From positions 35,087,925-35,151,924 of the forward strand of contig OY720637.1 in NCBI GenBank assembly GCA_963169105.1: a DNA stretch of 64,000 nt, in the 5' to 3' direction. Position 1 is the first letter of the stretch, and each line of letters starts with the position of its first letter. The stretch is from Ceriagrion tenellum. Its lineage: Eukaryota > Arthropoda > Insecta > Odonata > Coenagrionidae. A program made the position numbers and the translations under genes. Shown piece by piece: positions 46,326-59,199 of this stretch. The notes beneath the pieces are model-generated. The model had not been told where the DNA came from. It did no database searches and worked only from the letters and a program-made list of their open reading frames with translations.

Positions 46326-49300
46326 GTCCTTTCTTCGATCTCCTACTTGAAGACGCTGGTTGGAACAGAGGCGGAACTGTCGTCTCCAAGACTCAAGTAA
46401 AGCGGTCAAGACTCGCAAATAGTTGAGAGAAGATCTTCTGATCAACGCCTCGGAAACCTAAGAACCGATATCACAGGACAAAGTTTAAGCACGGCGTCTC
46501 TTTCGAAATCGACCTCATTCCACCACTGAATCCCACATCATCTACGTATGGGTGGGTTTTACGCGTAGAGGAAAGCTGTGCAAGAATCATTCATTGCAAA
46601 TACGGATGGAATAATCTTCATTCAGAGGGCACAAGCCACGAGACAAGAGAATTGTGATTCAATCAGTTCTCTCAATGTGAAATGTCATTTCCATGCGTTA
46701 ACAATATTCTGGAAGTAACCTGGACAGTAGATTATTATTTTGCACATGAATTCCCTTGTGCTTCATTATGCTGAGGATTCTCACCTCATACTCGCGATGG
46801 ACTCGGAATTTCGACAACAGAGCCTCGAAAAATCTCAACTATTACCTGAAAAAAGTAATGTTATCAAGACTGTAATGTTACGAGCTCGACATTCCCCAGG
46901 CTCGGCTACTCGGAGCCATTACGGGATGAGTTCCCTGACCACCCCATTCTTGGGAAAAAGAACCCTAGAAACGTTAAGGAATCGTGAGAAAACTTAACGC
47001 GAATTTGCGCCATTTTTTATTCGTAGCTTGATTGGAGATACAGGACAGAATGCCAAAATTAACAGCATGGCATGGCTCTGATTCTTAAGGACGGGGGTTT
47101 CACGAGGGATTGATGGAAGTAGCACCAATTTAACCACTTAATGACGCTATACATTTAAAGAATTCGTTCAAACAGTAGAGTTAAAGATTTTTAAAGCTAC
47201 AATCTACATGCATAACATCATGAAATCATGAAAACCATAATATCATGAAAAACATAATAAGGGGAATCATTATGACAACTTAGACTAAAATAAATACAGT
47301 ATCTTTAATTTAATCTGAACTGGATACTTTTTCCTTGAGAAAAAGTATCCTTTTCGAAAAGTTTCGCGAACCCCAAAATCCTGCGGTCGAAAAGTTATAA
47401 ACAAAAGCTAAGAAAATGAGATTGTCGAATGAACAGCTTTATAATACTTTTTTACGCAGAAAACAGAGTATTTAAACGATTATTAACGGTGGATATATAG
47501 GTCGTTGGACTAGGAACCTAGTAGGTAGCGGTAATTGGCTGTTTTATTCATCACAAACAGCACGTCTCGAAAGTTGCTTCAGTTTTCTACAATCAAGTAT
47601 CTCAAGAGGTTTAGGTAGATAACATGCATATTACACATATGCATGTAAAATTAGATTGATGCGTTCAAACTTTCACAGCGAGTACCACAAGGCGTTTTGG
47701 TTGAAAATTCACTTCCTGCCACACTCCTTTGTAGTGGTTTGTAAGGGAACTATAAGCATATAAAATTACTGGGATGCCAGCATAATGCCACTCTCCAACC
47801 CTGGTCTTTCCCGCAACCCTTTAATCTTGACGCTCTGAAGGGGTCGAAGGACGGGGAAGCCACGGAGGGAGGCTAGTTCCACCGAATCCGGGAAGGGAGC
47901 GCCGCTCGCTCCATTTACCCATCCCTCTCATGGTCCACCATTCACTCACTTCACCCTTCCACAAAGGGCTCTCTCATACGCAAACGCCACGACTACTCCG
48001 AGCCCTTATGCCATTTACCCTTTTCGGCCTACGCACCCTCCTCCCAGGGTCCCGATTTTCCACAGATAAAAGACGACCTTAACTTTTTAACGGCCCAGGG
48101 GAAAGGACTTTTTTTGGGTTTTTATTTTGGAAAGGGGGAGTTGAAATGCGCAGTAAGGCAAGTCTGCTGAGGACCTCTTGCGTACAATCAATGCCCAAAC
48201 CCGTAAAAACTTGAAGCCCAGCGGACTGAAGTGAAGACCGATACTTCTGACCCGATTGCATTGTTCATCGCCACTCTCTGCAAGTCCGAGCCCCAACAAC
48301 GAATTTGACAGCCAGCCGTGAAGGTCTTCGGAACAACAGAGAAAGTTTATGTAATAAAAATTTAAACGTGAAATACTACACCTGCCTTGGTAAGCTTATA
48401 TGCTGTTTCGCAAGCCTATTTCCCATTTTCACAGTCGATATCACAACTTTTGAATGCTGATTAGGTAAGTTCTGTCAGCATCTGACGAGCGCCGAAATAG
48501 TCAAAGGTTCGAATCGTATCTGATCTGTTGTACATACATTGGCCATGCTTGAGACGAGGGGAAACTCATTAAAGAAATGCCAATACATCCATTGGCCATC
48601 GAAAAGGAACGGGAGAAATTTAAACGTCAAAAAAGAAATAGACAAGTACAACCTAGCCATCACCGAATGAAAAATATTTACCGAAATTGAGTACTCAAAA
48701 ATAAATCTTAAACACAGATTTCGGCATTAGAGTTTCAGCAAAAGTACTAAATGTAGGCACCTCATTACGGGAAATATAATTGAAGCAACAGACCAAAATA
48801 ATCAAACGCAGAATAGTCAGCTTTTTTTTAGGGATTATTGTAACATGTAAAACAAAACATTCCCAACAGAGGATAAAATAGGTTAAAATAAAATGTGCTA
48901 CAAGATAGGGTGCGACCAGACGTCTTAATGTTACCTACTAATGAGTAACAACAGTAATTTCAGCACGAAATTTAGATAGATAAGTGGCGATCACGCTGTA
49001 ATCTGGCGAATCCACTCACGGTGCCTCGTCCCTTGAAATGCACGCACTTGGGAGAGGAGGGACGGTTCCTATCTTGATTGCGCCGGCGGTTTCCCAAAAA
49101 TCCTCTGCGGTCAGAAAATTACTCGTGTTCACACGGCACCGGCAGATTTTCCCAGATAAAAAAACACGGCTTCAATTCCAGAGTTAAAAAATATAATGAA
49201 GCTTGGTGTCGTACGAGCCCAGCCTTTGAGAAAAAAATGAAAGGATTCGGACGAGTAGAGGCCTTCGAGAAGCGGGTGCGGAAGTTGAGGAATAAATCGG

Positions 49301-49777
49301 GTGGAGGGCAAGGCAACGTAGAAGTCGAAGACATCGTGACAATACAGAGCCAGATTAGAGGATTAGGGGAGGGGGCAGAGTCTTAGTATGGAAAATATTG
49401 ATGAGGAAAAAACGTAAGACCTTTTTAACGGCCCGGGGGAAATGATAATTTCTTTGGAATCACTTCATTATGCATACGACCAGAAAATGATATATAATAG
49501 ACACTGATTTCAGGAAGGGTGCTGTTCAAAAAATATGTAATCAATTAACATTTTGAACTCCACCGATGTAGATTGGATTACTTGGAGTGTTAAAAAGGAA
49601 TATAACAAGAGCGCAGAGAATCTGGAGTGAATAGTTGAAAAATAGTTTATTGAGCCCCAGGTGAGATTCAATGTCTATTACAAAGACGTTTATGAACATA
49701 CTCGAGTTCTATACTACACTAGGCACCAATATTACTCTAGGGCTCTCTCCCAAAAGCCTAACCATATCGATTACGCT
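46326..49777. other. Unannotated stretch
   Basis: No gene recognised. The 20-base word CTTTTTAACGGCCCRGGGGA occurs twice in the same orientation, near 48086 and 49424. A pyrimidine-rich section lies at about 47780-48060. Confidence 0.4.
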
Positions 49778-50287
49778 GCCAAAAGCAAAATCAAACTTTC
49801 ATCCTGAAATACATCTATCCACAATAACGACTAAAACGTCATTTTTGAAGTAAGACACCAAACTGTTCATTTCTCAGTTATTTATAGACTATAAGACCGG
49901 ATGCTTTGAATCCAAGCAGTTTTTACAAAATCAAAGGCCATTTAAAAGAAATCCGGCATCGGGGCAGAAAAAAATAATCGCGACAGATTGAGCACCTCAC
50001 CTTGAGCCAATTTATGCAAGGAAAGAACATTTGCCAAAAGTAAAATCAAACTTCCACCCTGGAAGAAATCTACAGTAACGAGTAAAATGCCATTTCTCAA
50101 GTAAAGACGGCAAATTGCTAATTTCTCAGGCTTTTTTTACAGACGGTACGACCGGATGCTTCGAATCCAAGCCATTTTTATGAAATCTAAGACCATTCAA
50201 AAGAAATTCGGCATCAGGGCGGAAAAAATTGTCGCGATAGATTGATCATCTCACCTTGAGCCAATTTATGCAAGGAAAGAAGATTTG
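49778..50287 (+). repeat. 255-bp tandem duplication, two copies
   Basis: Unit 1 is 49778-50032 and unit 2 is 50033-50287. Shared landmarks at exactly 255-base offset include GCCAAAAGYAAAATCAAACTT, ACCGGATGCTTYGAATCCAA and CTCACCTTGAGCCAATTTAT GCAAGGAAAGAA. Divergence is moderate, so the duplication is not recent. Confidence 0.88.
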
Positions 50288-50944
50288 AAGTCGAAGATGA
50301 ACACAGACAAGACCTTCCACTCGCGCCGAAATTCGCTGTTTGCCCAACCATTTTCCCCGAGCACGACAGTGTCCCCGAGAGACGCTGCTGTGTCAACATT
50401 TGGACAGACCCCCCGAGGGAGAAAAGTGAAAGAGGAAGATAGAGTCGCGGATGAAGAGAGAGAGAGAGAAAGAGACACCTTCTCACGTCGCTTATTTTCC
50501 CAAACGCCTTTGCGTTCTCTCCGCCGTCTGCCTCGATCCCCGCCGGGTAATTGGAAGAGCTCTGCCGGGATTGAAACTCGAGTCGAGGGTCACTTCTTCC
50601 CTTACGTCTCGCGTCTTCCCAGAGCCCGGAGGGCACACTGTGTTTTCGAGGTCAAAGTCTTGAGGCTCTCTACATACAATTCTCTTTTCCAGTTCCAATC
50701 GCGGAGAATTTCCTAGGCTCGTCCTCACTGTGAAATCTCATCTACGCCACAGCAGGGTTAGCGCGAGCTAAAATGACCAAGAAACAAAAAAAAAACTCGA
50801 TTCCGGTTTGAAAGCTTAACACAAAAGGCACCAAACCCACACACGTCAAAACCAACCGATAGAAATGAAACTACTCAGAGAAAAAAACCTGTGCTGTAAC
50901 TAAGGTGGATATGTTCTTCAATTATACTGTAACTGGACTGGAAG
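50288..50944. other. GC-richer block with long opposite-strand frames
   Basis: A 143-codon plus frame (50285-50716) and a 140-codon minus frame (50214-50636) overlap. The plus one includes an Arg/Glu run from a GAGAGA tract near 50455-50475. Neither product is recognised. It may be exon or promoter DNA, or chance openness. Confidence 0.25.
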
Positions 50945-50945
50945 T

Positions 50946-51757
50946 GTGTTCAAGACTGTACGCAAAAGAAAAAACAAACTCCGCTTCGCCGCAGACAACG
51001 CAGTCATCGCAAGAAATCGTGATGGTCTAAAAGAAATCACTAAACGCAATGAACCAAGTGATTTAAGCATAAAAATAAATGAGAAGACCAGCATTCTGGT
51101 ACGCGGAAGAGAAAAGCTGAATGCAGAAGTCACATAAAGAGGAGAGAAATTAGACTAAGTGGATCCTTCATCTATCCCGGAAGTATCATCACGTGGAACA
51201 GTAAAAGTACAACTGCCATCAAGCATAAAATAGCCCAAGCTACGTCAGCGTTCGCAGTGATAAGGCAACTACTGTGCTCCAAGAAGACAAGATTACGAAC
51301 GAGGAAACTAAGCCAAAAATTCGAGGAGTGTGGCATTTTATGTTTCGGATGGATGGACCACTGGAAAAGCAGACAAAAAAGATAAGAAGCATTAGAAGCT
51401 TGGTTTTGGAGGATACCGAAGATCGAATAGAATGACAAAAAAGAACTGTAGAAATTTACAATGAACTAGACGAGGAAAGGACACTGGCACGAAAAAAGAA
51501 CTTGATGGATTTGGCGCACTATGAGGCATAGTGGGTTTGTGAAGAATATAATTACCTTATTCCACAAGAAAAATAATATTAATATAACTGAATGGAAAAT
51601 AGAAGCTTGAGTCCCTAGAGGAAGGCCAAGGGATAAATACAAAGACCTAATAAAGAGAAGAGTACAGTAATAACAACTAAGACACCAGGGAGTAGGAGAA
51701 CTAGCATCTGACAGGCAAGGATTGAGGACTGCAGTCAACCAATCTTAGGTTTGAGCG
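50946..51757 (+). pseudogene. LINE-B copy with reverse-transcriptase remnants
   Basis: This is the longest retrotransposon fragment in the window. It keeps part of the reverse-transcriptase palm (NKLRFAADNAVIARNRDGL, KINEKTSILVRG), the thumb-like segment (PGSIITWNSKSTTAIKHKIA, AFAVIRQLLCSKK, EALEAWFWRI) and the tail (RTMRHSGFVKNII, PRGRPRDKYKDLIKRR, TAVNQS). Intact relatives have FADD or YADD at the palm, where here FAAD has lost the first catalytic aspartate. Several stops and frameshifts, and a probable insertion of about 40 bases in the tail, add to the decay. Reverse transcription by the encoded product is therefore impossible. Confidence 0.88.
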
Positions 51758-51796
51758 ACCAATGAATGGACTCTACCTTAGTACAACAACGCTCGC

Positions 51797-52457
51797 CAGG
51801 GTGGCTACTGATATCCAATTTTCATATTCCTTGACCTTTCCCTGACTTTTCCCTGATGGATTTAGCAATTTCCCTGACCGATCGCAAAAAGGTCACCTAT
51901 TATTGGAATATTTTTTTCCGCTAAATTAAATTTTCTATGGTAGCTTTAAATGTTCTAAAATTTCTAATTATCGTCTAGTATTTTTAGAACTGCAAGCATG
52001 TATTTACTATGAGCTAGTGTGCTCCAGCTACCTATCCACCTAAGTTTCGGAAGTTAAAAAAAAGCGAGGTAAAATTTTCCGAACAACATAGCCTCTGGCT
52101 CCTTGTGATGAGCGTAATACATTTTGATCATGGTTTTTACCACTAGGCAAATATCGCAATAAGGATACACAAAAGGGATACATTGTACGTCTGATTCACA
52201 ACTAAATAACTAATCTTCACAACTGAATGCTCCACGAATTGATGGTGCTTATTCCATGCACGTCAGCGACGGACGTTAGTTTTAGTTGGTGAAATAAAGG
52301 GCGGGAAAGACTACCATAAACGTAATGGTAGAAAAATAACAGGGATTCCTATTCCAGTTTCTCCCCGACTGTTACGAGAATTCCCTGACTTCTCCAGAAA
52401 AACAAAATTCCCTGATAATCCAGGTTTTTCCGGTTTTCCCTAACGATCGCCACCCTG
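51797..52457. mobile_element. hAT-like element with CAGGGTGGC ends, 661 bp
   Basis: The ends are CAGGGTGGCTACTG and, inverted, CAGGGTGGCGATCG. Subterminal TTCCCTGACTTTTCCCTGA-like words recur near both ends, a hallmark of a widespread hAT-type family. Candidate 8-mers flanking it (ACGCTCGC and GCTCTCAC) agree at only 5 positions. There is no transposase, and the interior is AT-rich. It begins about 40 bases after the LINE-B copy. Confidence 0.65.
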
Positions 52458-53122
52458 GCTCTCACATTAGGACGGTTAAGCATTCTCAATGTACAGAACT
52501 GGACTAAAAGGTTCAGAATTCTAGAAAAAAAATATTTTTAAGCAAAAGGCTTAGCTTCTGAGAGTTGAACTAAAAGGTACATACATATCTCGATATATCT
52601 CTTCAAACATGAGGACCTCAAGACGCAGTCTCCAGGACCGAGAAGCGAACGACCCAATATAAACCTTTCTCGAAGAAGAAACATCTACACCAAGGCATCG
52701 TGAGCATGAGAGAACCAGACGACAAGGAATGAACCGAACGTGCATTAATCTCGTGCTGACGACGACACGAGGAAAGGATTTTAGCAGAGAGGGCAAGAAC
52801 AAAGTCGAGAAGAAATTGAACGAAAAAGCAGCTCGCTCCCATTTTTATTGATCGTAGTCCCGGTCGTTTTTTCCCTTCTGTCCCCTGTAGCGGGTCCCAT
52901 TTCACGTGAAACAATAACCTTTCCCCCAGCAACAGGAGGGCGTGGCCGAAATCACTCAGACACGAACCTCCCCACCCACACTCGCTGCCAAACTCAAGAG
53001 ACCCCGTCGCGGCCGGAGACGTGGAGCTGAGGGGTTACTTAATATTCAAGAGACGCGAGGCCGACGCATACACCACGCGTTTAATTCTCTGACGCTCGAT
53101 TACAGTAACAACACAATTAGGT
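52458..53122. other. Unannotated stretch
   Basis: No gene recognised. Frames of 83-104 codons on the minus strand have no known motif. Confidence 0.4.
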
Positions 53123-53700
53123 ACATCTATCCACATCTACATACTACCCTGCGAGCCACCGCATGGGCATGTGGCGGGGGGTGTTAGGATACTAGCCGTG
53201 TAAAGAAGTAAGGTTTTGGGAGGTGAAATGGTGACGTGTATTATGGGAGTGTATTTAGTGGAGCTCATTTTTTATTGCGGTCACTTATTGTGCGCGGAAA
53301 GAACGAGTTTTTGTACCTATCTGTTCGGAAAAATACCTCAATTATTTTATCGCTTCTGTCGGACCTAGAGATGTAGTAAGGCGTCATGATAATATTCTCT
53401 GTGTCGCTCTTAAACACATCAGTTCTGAATTTCTCAAGGAACCTAAGCCTAGCGTGTAACCTCCGATTCTCTAGGGGCTCCCACCTTAATCCCTCTAAAA
53501 GGTGAGACTATATGTTCGCTCCTGGTAGTTTTTAACGAAGCGTGCTGCTTTTCTTTGTATTTTATTAATTTGTTTGGTTAAATCTTTATGACCAGGGTCC
53601 CAAATGCTCGTGCGGATTCGAGGTGTGGCCTAACCAGAGCGAAGAAGTATCTTTCTTTTACTTTTTCATACGAGGACCTTCCTATTATACATAGGTAAAC
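53123..53700 (-). pseudogene. LINE-C tail, best copy (CR1/Jockey-like ORF2 end)
   Basis: Read on minus: SSYEKVKERYFFALVRPHLE, frameshift, DPGHKDLTKQINKIQRKAAR, FVKNY, frameshift, WEPLENRRLHARLRFLEKF, then SDTENIIMTP, ISRSDRSDKI, FRTDRYKNSFFPRTISD and stop. About 150 bases of 3' UTR follow, ending GCAGGGTAGTATGTAGATGT. The LVRPxLExAxxxWDPxxxxLixxIxxIQRKAARF wording is the conserved region just after the reverse transcriptase in CR1/Jockey-related LINEs. It is 5'-truncated, with two frameshifts. Related copies are at 17.9, 22.0 and 27.7 kb. Confidence 0.9.
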
Positions 53701-56700
53701 CCTATACAGGTATAAAATCTTTAACCTAAGTCGTCCATCATGCGTTGCAGACACGTTCAACAACTCTCTCGGTTTATTAATTGGTCTCATTACTTGATAG
53801 TCTAAATACATAGCGTTCAGTACATATGAGCTCCTTAAGTAAATGACGTGATAGATATTCAATTACTTAAATCACTGCATAGGTTAAATTAAATGTAATT
53901 TTTTTTTTCTCAAGTTGGGGTAAGGGCAAATAAAGCACATAATATGATTTGAAACTAGCATATTTCACGCCACCATAGTACCAACGAGAGAAAACTAAAA
54001 TGGAATTATCAATAACAACGAATATTCTATTTTTTCTTATAACAAACCTATTGTATAGCAAACAAAACGTCGGCATTTTCAGATTGCTCATGAATACAAA
54101 ACATTTAAGACAGGCTTGCAGTTAGAGAAGAGAGCCTTGAAGATTTAAGTCGTTCCAGTGCACTGTAGCATTAAAATTACCATGCAATACAGACGTACAA
54201 AGAAACCTACTTTGATGCAGAAATACTTTCAATGCAGGCATTACAAATCTTAGTCTTTTAGATTACCTTATTCCCATTGGTCAATCCGGTTGCTTACACC
54301 TGCTCGAAGGGTCAGGAGGCAACAGGAATCCCGAATGCAAATATGTGGGAAATCGAGAAAATTGCATGGAACAATTACCTACCAATTAACAACTCCCACC
54401 TCACCTGAATCCCCCACAATTCATGAATTAAGTAGGTTGAAGAGATTTTTAAGCATTCCTACATTAGTGACACCGCCCTCAACGACTAATCATGAACAAT
54501 TATTCGGTGACAATTACAAAGTTAGAAAGGAAACTTACGCGGGGGATGTCAACGACGGAAAATTCTCTACTTCAATTCAATATTTAAATGTTTTGCTTAC
54601 GCAAAATAAATCTTTATGTAAAGTAACCTTAATTCAGGATAAAAAAACATCTATCGTGAATCTGTGGGTACTAGCTGCTGAGTTTATAAATTAATTTATT
54701 TGAGGGCCTATCTTGAATGTGATTAGACTCAGTAGTCCTAATCCTGACAGTATAAGATGTATTTCATGCAAATTACGGAGAAATTGGGCACAAGAAGAAT
54801 TGAGGATCAGAACTAAGACAGAAGTCATTTGATATAGAACGAAGGCGGCAAATGGCCATCCGGGACACAAGGCTCACTATTGATAACCTTGCTGCATTAT
54901 AATAGAAAAGCTATAATAGCTATTAGTTGAAAAATTGCTTTCACTTCTTTTTAACCATAGCATTTGGATAAATTCTCGAGCTTTTTGTATAAAAATTCGA
55001 TAACACCACTCAATGATACCACAGACCATTCACGGAGTACAGCATTAAGAATACCACCAACTCGCAATTCGCTGTGCCAATACGCGTTTCAATTTCGTCT
55101 ATTTTAAGTGATATTTCTACTTTCTATGGGTTCCAAAAGGCACACACATTACGGTTTGCCCAGGATACTATGCACTGTGGCTCCAAATCCAAATTACACT
55201 AATGGATGAATGAAAACAATTCGGAGGTTTAGGAAAACGTAGACCACATTTCAATAATCAATATGCACAATGGTGACAACTGAAGAGTTATTTTTAATTT
55301 TTTTGAAGTATTTTTGAGAAACATTTGCGGACTCCACCAATAGGAAAAGTCTGTATCAAACAATTCAATTACATCACAAAAAAGTTAGAGTACTCAATAA
55401 TAACCAGCCTTATCAAGACCCTTACGAATTTGTAATACGATAATATTACGAGATGGCTGGCAACACCTTTCCCAGGTTTACTTAATACTGTATTCTTGTC
55501 GATTTACCCTTGAGATTACTTTAACATAAATACTGATTTTCAAGTTTTTACAATCACTGAAGTTAAACGGAGTGACTGAACCACAGAATTCCAGATTTGC
55601 ATTCAAAATATTCGGAAGAAAAACCAGGTTTCGTGCCCAATGCAAAGTTCAGTCAACCCGATTTGGTAGGCATTACTTAAAACCTGCAGCAATAACTATT
55701 CGCAGCTTGCGAATGGCCTATAAAGGCAAAAAGATTACTTTCACACATAATCAAGCCACGTGCGCAAGGGCATTCCCTTAAATCAGAACCATTAGTCTAA
55801 TTCACGGAAAACTTTTCACAGACGAACCCAAAAGGAGCTCTTGAACTAAATATCACTTATTCAACTTCTGAAACTGTTTCTTTAGCATAATCTTCGGAAG
55901 AAAACCCAACAGTAGGCATTCAATAACATAACAATCTTAATAAGTTTGAAATATTTCCTTTGAGTGCACTTTCAACTGAAGACCATCGTGGCATTGGTAA
56001 GAAAAGGGAACCTCACTAAAAAGAGAGGCCAAGGATGAATAATAGAAAGAAAGTTGCCGAAGATGTCAGGGCAGGAATTAGGAATGAAATGCTATAATGG
56101 AACACAACTTGGAAGGCTGCCACTACGAAACAGAACCAGAAGTTAAAAACAAATAATAATTTAATCGACCGACAAAACCGAGCGGAAGGACCATTTCCGT
56201 TTTTTTCAAAAAAGTTGTACTGTAGGACATTTATTTCAATTCGCAATATAGAGATCGTTTAGATTAAATGCATAGAATTAATATGAAACGTAGGCGTGGA
56301 AAAAGATACAGATAGTGAATTGGGAAGAGGGACGAAAGAATAAGGTTACGTAAGGAAGGAAATTACGCTGTTAAAGATTGAGATCGGCAGAGGCAAAATG
56401 AGGCATAATGTGAAAATAAACTGTTTCATAAGACTGCGTGATATTCAAACGTGATTGAGGGGAGGATATAAATTAAGTTATATAAGGCTATTGTAGAAGA
56501 TAAATACATGATAAAGCTTCTAGCATGAAATAAATGGGGTATGGAAGTATTCTATATGATAGAAATATACACCTTAAGAGAAGAGAAAGTTTCAACCGAG
56601 CAAGGTGTTTTCAAATATTTTAAATCTAAGCAAACCAAACCAAAACTCGATCGCTGAATGCCGATTGTAAATAATTTTTTAGAAGTAGAAGCATATAATA

Positions 56701-58400
56701 GTTTTCAAGAGAGTAACATGAGAACTTAAAAGAGGACTGCCGAGGCAATGAAGCAACTTCAACCGCAACTTTAGCCATTCACAGCTGAATATCCTCAGCA
56801 AATATCCTGTCCCCACTACTTTCATTGATATGTGCTAACTTGGTACTACAGAGGTTACATCACGCAATAAATCACTCCAACTTTATGGGAAAGATTCTGC
56901 CCATAGTCCCCTTTGGAAACTTGCCAATAGGAAGTATATTTAAGAGGAGATGGATGCACTCTTGGTCGAAGTTCACGGCGACCGAGTCTTTCTGAAGACC
57001 AAGTTTTTCCAGCTGTTTCATTCGTTTGCCCATGCCGATGATGAAGCACATGGATGCAAGTGAAAAATTTTACGACATCGTTCTGGCCTCACCGCGGGTC
57101 AACTAGAGGTCACTAAAGGATACATTACACTATTGAACACGATAGATGAGTGGACGTGGAACTCGATTTTGAGAAGAAGGTCGTTGGAAAATTTAGCAAA
57201 ATCTGCAACTGTTTTTCCCGGTCTGCTTCGCCTCCGAGGAAACAATGGACACTTCAGCGAGCAACTTCAATTGATCTGATAGAACAAAACAACCGAAACT
57301 CATTCAATTTTAATTTAGGTTGATAAAATATCAAGACGTTCAAGAACCAATATAATTAACGAGTCGTGACAATTGTGGCGATAGTACAGCATAAAAATAA
57401 ATCGGCGTACATTCTCAAGCAAGAGAGCAGCCCACTTTTCCCGCGTTCATACTGTTTATTTTTTAAGACCTTACTAATAACAAAAGCAACAATTACTAGG
57501 CCATTTCCTTTCATTTAAGCATATTAAAGCATAAGCAAGGCTATCTACTATGACAAAGGCTAGTCACTGTAACGAATATAATATTTTTTGACTTACTTAA
57601 CCACACCAACTAATATGAAAAAAACTGCTGACTATTTTATTAAAATGCGTACATCGAGTGAAAGAAATGATAAGGGATGAAAAACCACCACAACTGGAAA
57701 AGTATTACATAGTCCGCCTTTTCAGCGCCATTACATTCTCAGCAACTATCGAGCTTACCAAAATCAATCTCACCCTAAAACGCTGAAACCAGTGACAAAA
57801 TTCCAAACCTCAAGTAAAATAAAGTATCTTCCAATAAACACTAGTCCTAAATATGGACATGTCACAGCTACGCCACTATATTCAGGAAAATGAAGTTCCC
57901 TCAAAATTCCTCCGATATATTGTAAATTGTAATTTCCAGCACAACTGCACAGCCAGAAAAACGATAAACGTGGTGGAACAGTAGCTACAAATCTCTACCG
58001 GGAATGTAAGTCACATAGCCTTGGCAACATAGAGGATTTTAATTTGATTATTAATTAATTTCTCTGAACCTCACGGGCCTACGTCCCACACATTAAGTAT
58101 TAAAGTTAATGGAACGCTCACCAAAGACAGACTCGGTATGCACGTGCAAATGGGATTTTTTTTCTGTTTCACTCGAGCTCAAAAATTAAATATGGGACTT
58201 ACAGTAAACAGCGTCTGCGACTGATACCATGCTCGACAATGGACATGGATGATTAATATGACTGCATTTTTTCAACTACGTTAGAGCAGACCCATCACGG
58301 TCTCGGGTAATATTTACACACCCAAGTTGACCAGAGAAGCACTATCTCATGAAAACAAATTTCCTCCATCAAATATTCATGGCTTCATAATGAAAAAGGT
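53701..58400. other. Unannotated AT-rich stretch
   Basis: No gene or repeat recognised. The longest frame (54290-54694, 134 codons, plus) shows no known motif. Confidence 0.45.
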
Positions 58401-58478
58401 AATTTAGTCTGATTCCATACTTTATTTCCTCTCACCGACCCAGGTTTCGGCATATTATGCCATTTTAAAGGTATTTAG
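58401..58478 (-). repeat. Solo hammerhead-like arm
   Basis: On the minus strand ACC, then TTTAAAA where CUGANGA would sit (decayed), then a perfect GGCA/TGCC hairpin (58461-58449), GAAACC, a tiny ACC-TG-GGT stem, GTC (58439-58437) and GGTGAG. GGTGAG can pair with the upstream ACC as helix I. An AAATAAA and GTATGGAA follow. Apart from the lost catalytic box, this is the complete hammerhead layout. It matches the arms at 2.3 kb. Confidence 0.5.
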
Positions 58479-58911
58479 TTTTAAGGTCCGCTCTTATATA
58501 TAACGCTAATACGTGGGAGTGAGGGTGGAATAACGAGAAAGACGTTCACCGGCTGTGCAAGAAGGGGGTGGAAAGTTTGCGTGAACAAATTAGGAGGGAA
58601 TGATGAAAGGTGATTCACGATTGGAATCAGACTTAGTTGCCTTTTTCATTACGAAGAAAATAACGGATTTCCACCGAGTTACGCCGGAATTAGTATCTTA
58701 TAAGCCTTCACTAATGGAAAATAAGAAAACAAAAGTTATGAGATTCTCTAGGACTAAGAAAGCTAGGGTTGTGTGAGTCACACAAAACAGCTTAGCCCTC
58801 CCCATCCTTATTCGCATGTCACGTGGCGAGGAATTCCAAGGCAGTACTCAGTACGCCGGGAAGGGAATGATGACTCCTAGACACGTTATTTAGAAGTTAG
58901 AGTCGGCCGAC
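58479..58911. other. Unannotated stretch
   Basis: No gene or repeat recognised. Confidence 0.45.
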
Positions 58912-59040
58912 ATCGGTTTTCCCTCCTCCCATAATAAAATAATGTTATTTCCTCTCCTACCTATCCACCTATCCATACTGACACTAATTCCTTCAGCTAT
59001 CGGTCGCCTTCCCAAATGAGCAACCAACCAACACATTTTA
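58912..59040 (-). pseudogene. Possible RTE-like tail, partner of 31.4 kb
   Basis: The minus strand encodes WLVAHLGRRPIAEGISVSMD and RWIGRRG, similar in order to CLGRRPITEDIWASRDRQEE at 31.4 kb. The repeat relationship is visible. The element type is uncertain. Confidence 0.3.
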
Positions 59041-59199
59041 TAATGGACACAACCATAATTTCTCTCCCTGTTAGCTAGCACCTACTTCGCAAACATGATT
59101 TCCTCCCAGAACATACACGCTTTCAAAGGACTAAAATATTGGATGACTGTGGACCGTTGACACGACGTTCTGCAGGTAGGCAGGAACAAGATTCCCTCG

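Noticed and set aside
46027..46350. Plus-strand 107-codon coding frame
   Set aside because: It is antisense to the LINE-A tail.
48500..48535. tRNA-like segment with GGTTCGAATC
   Set aside because: The B-box word is good, but I could not place an A box or T-arm stem.
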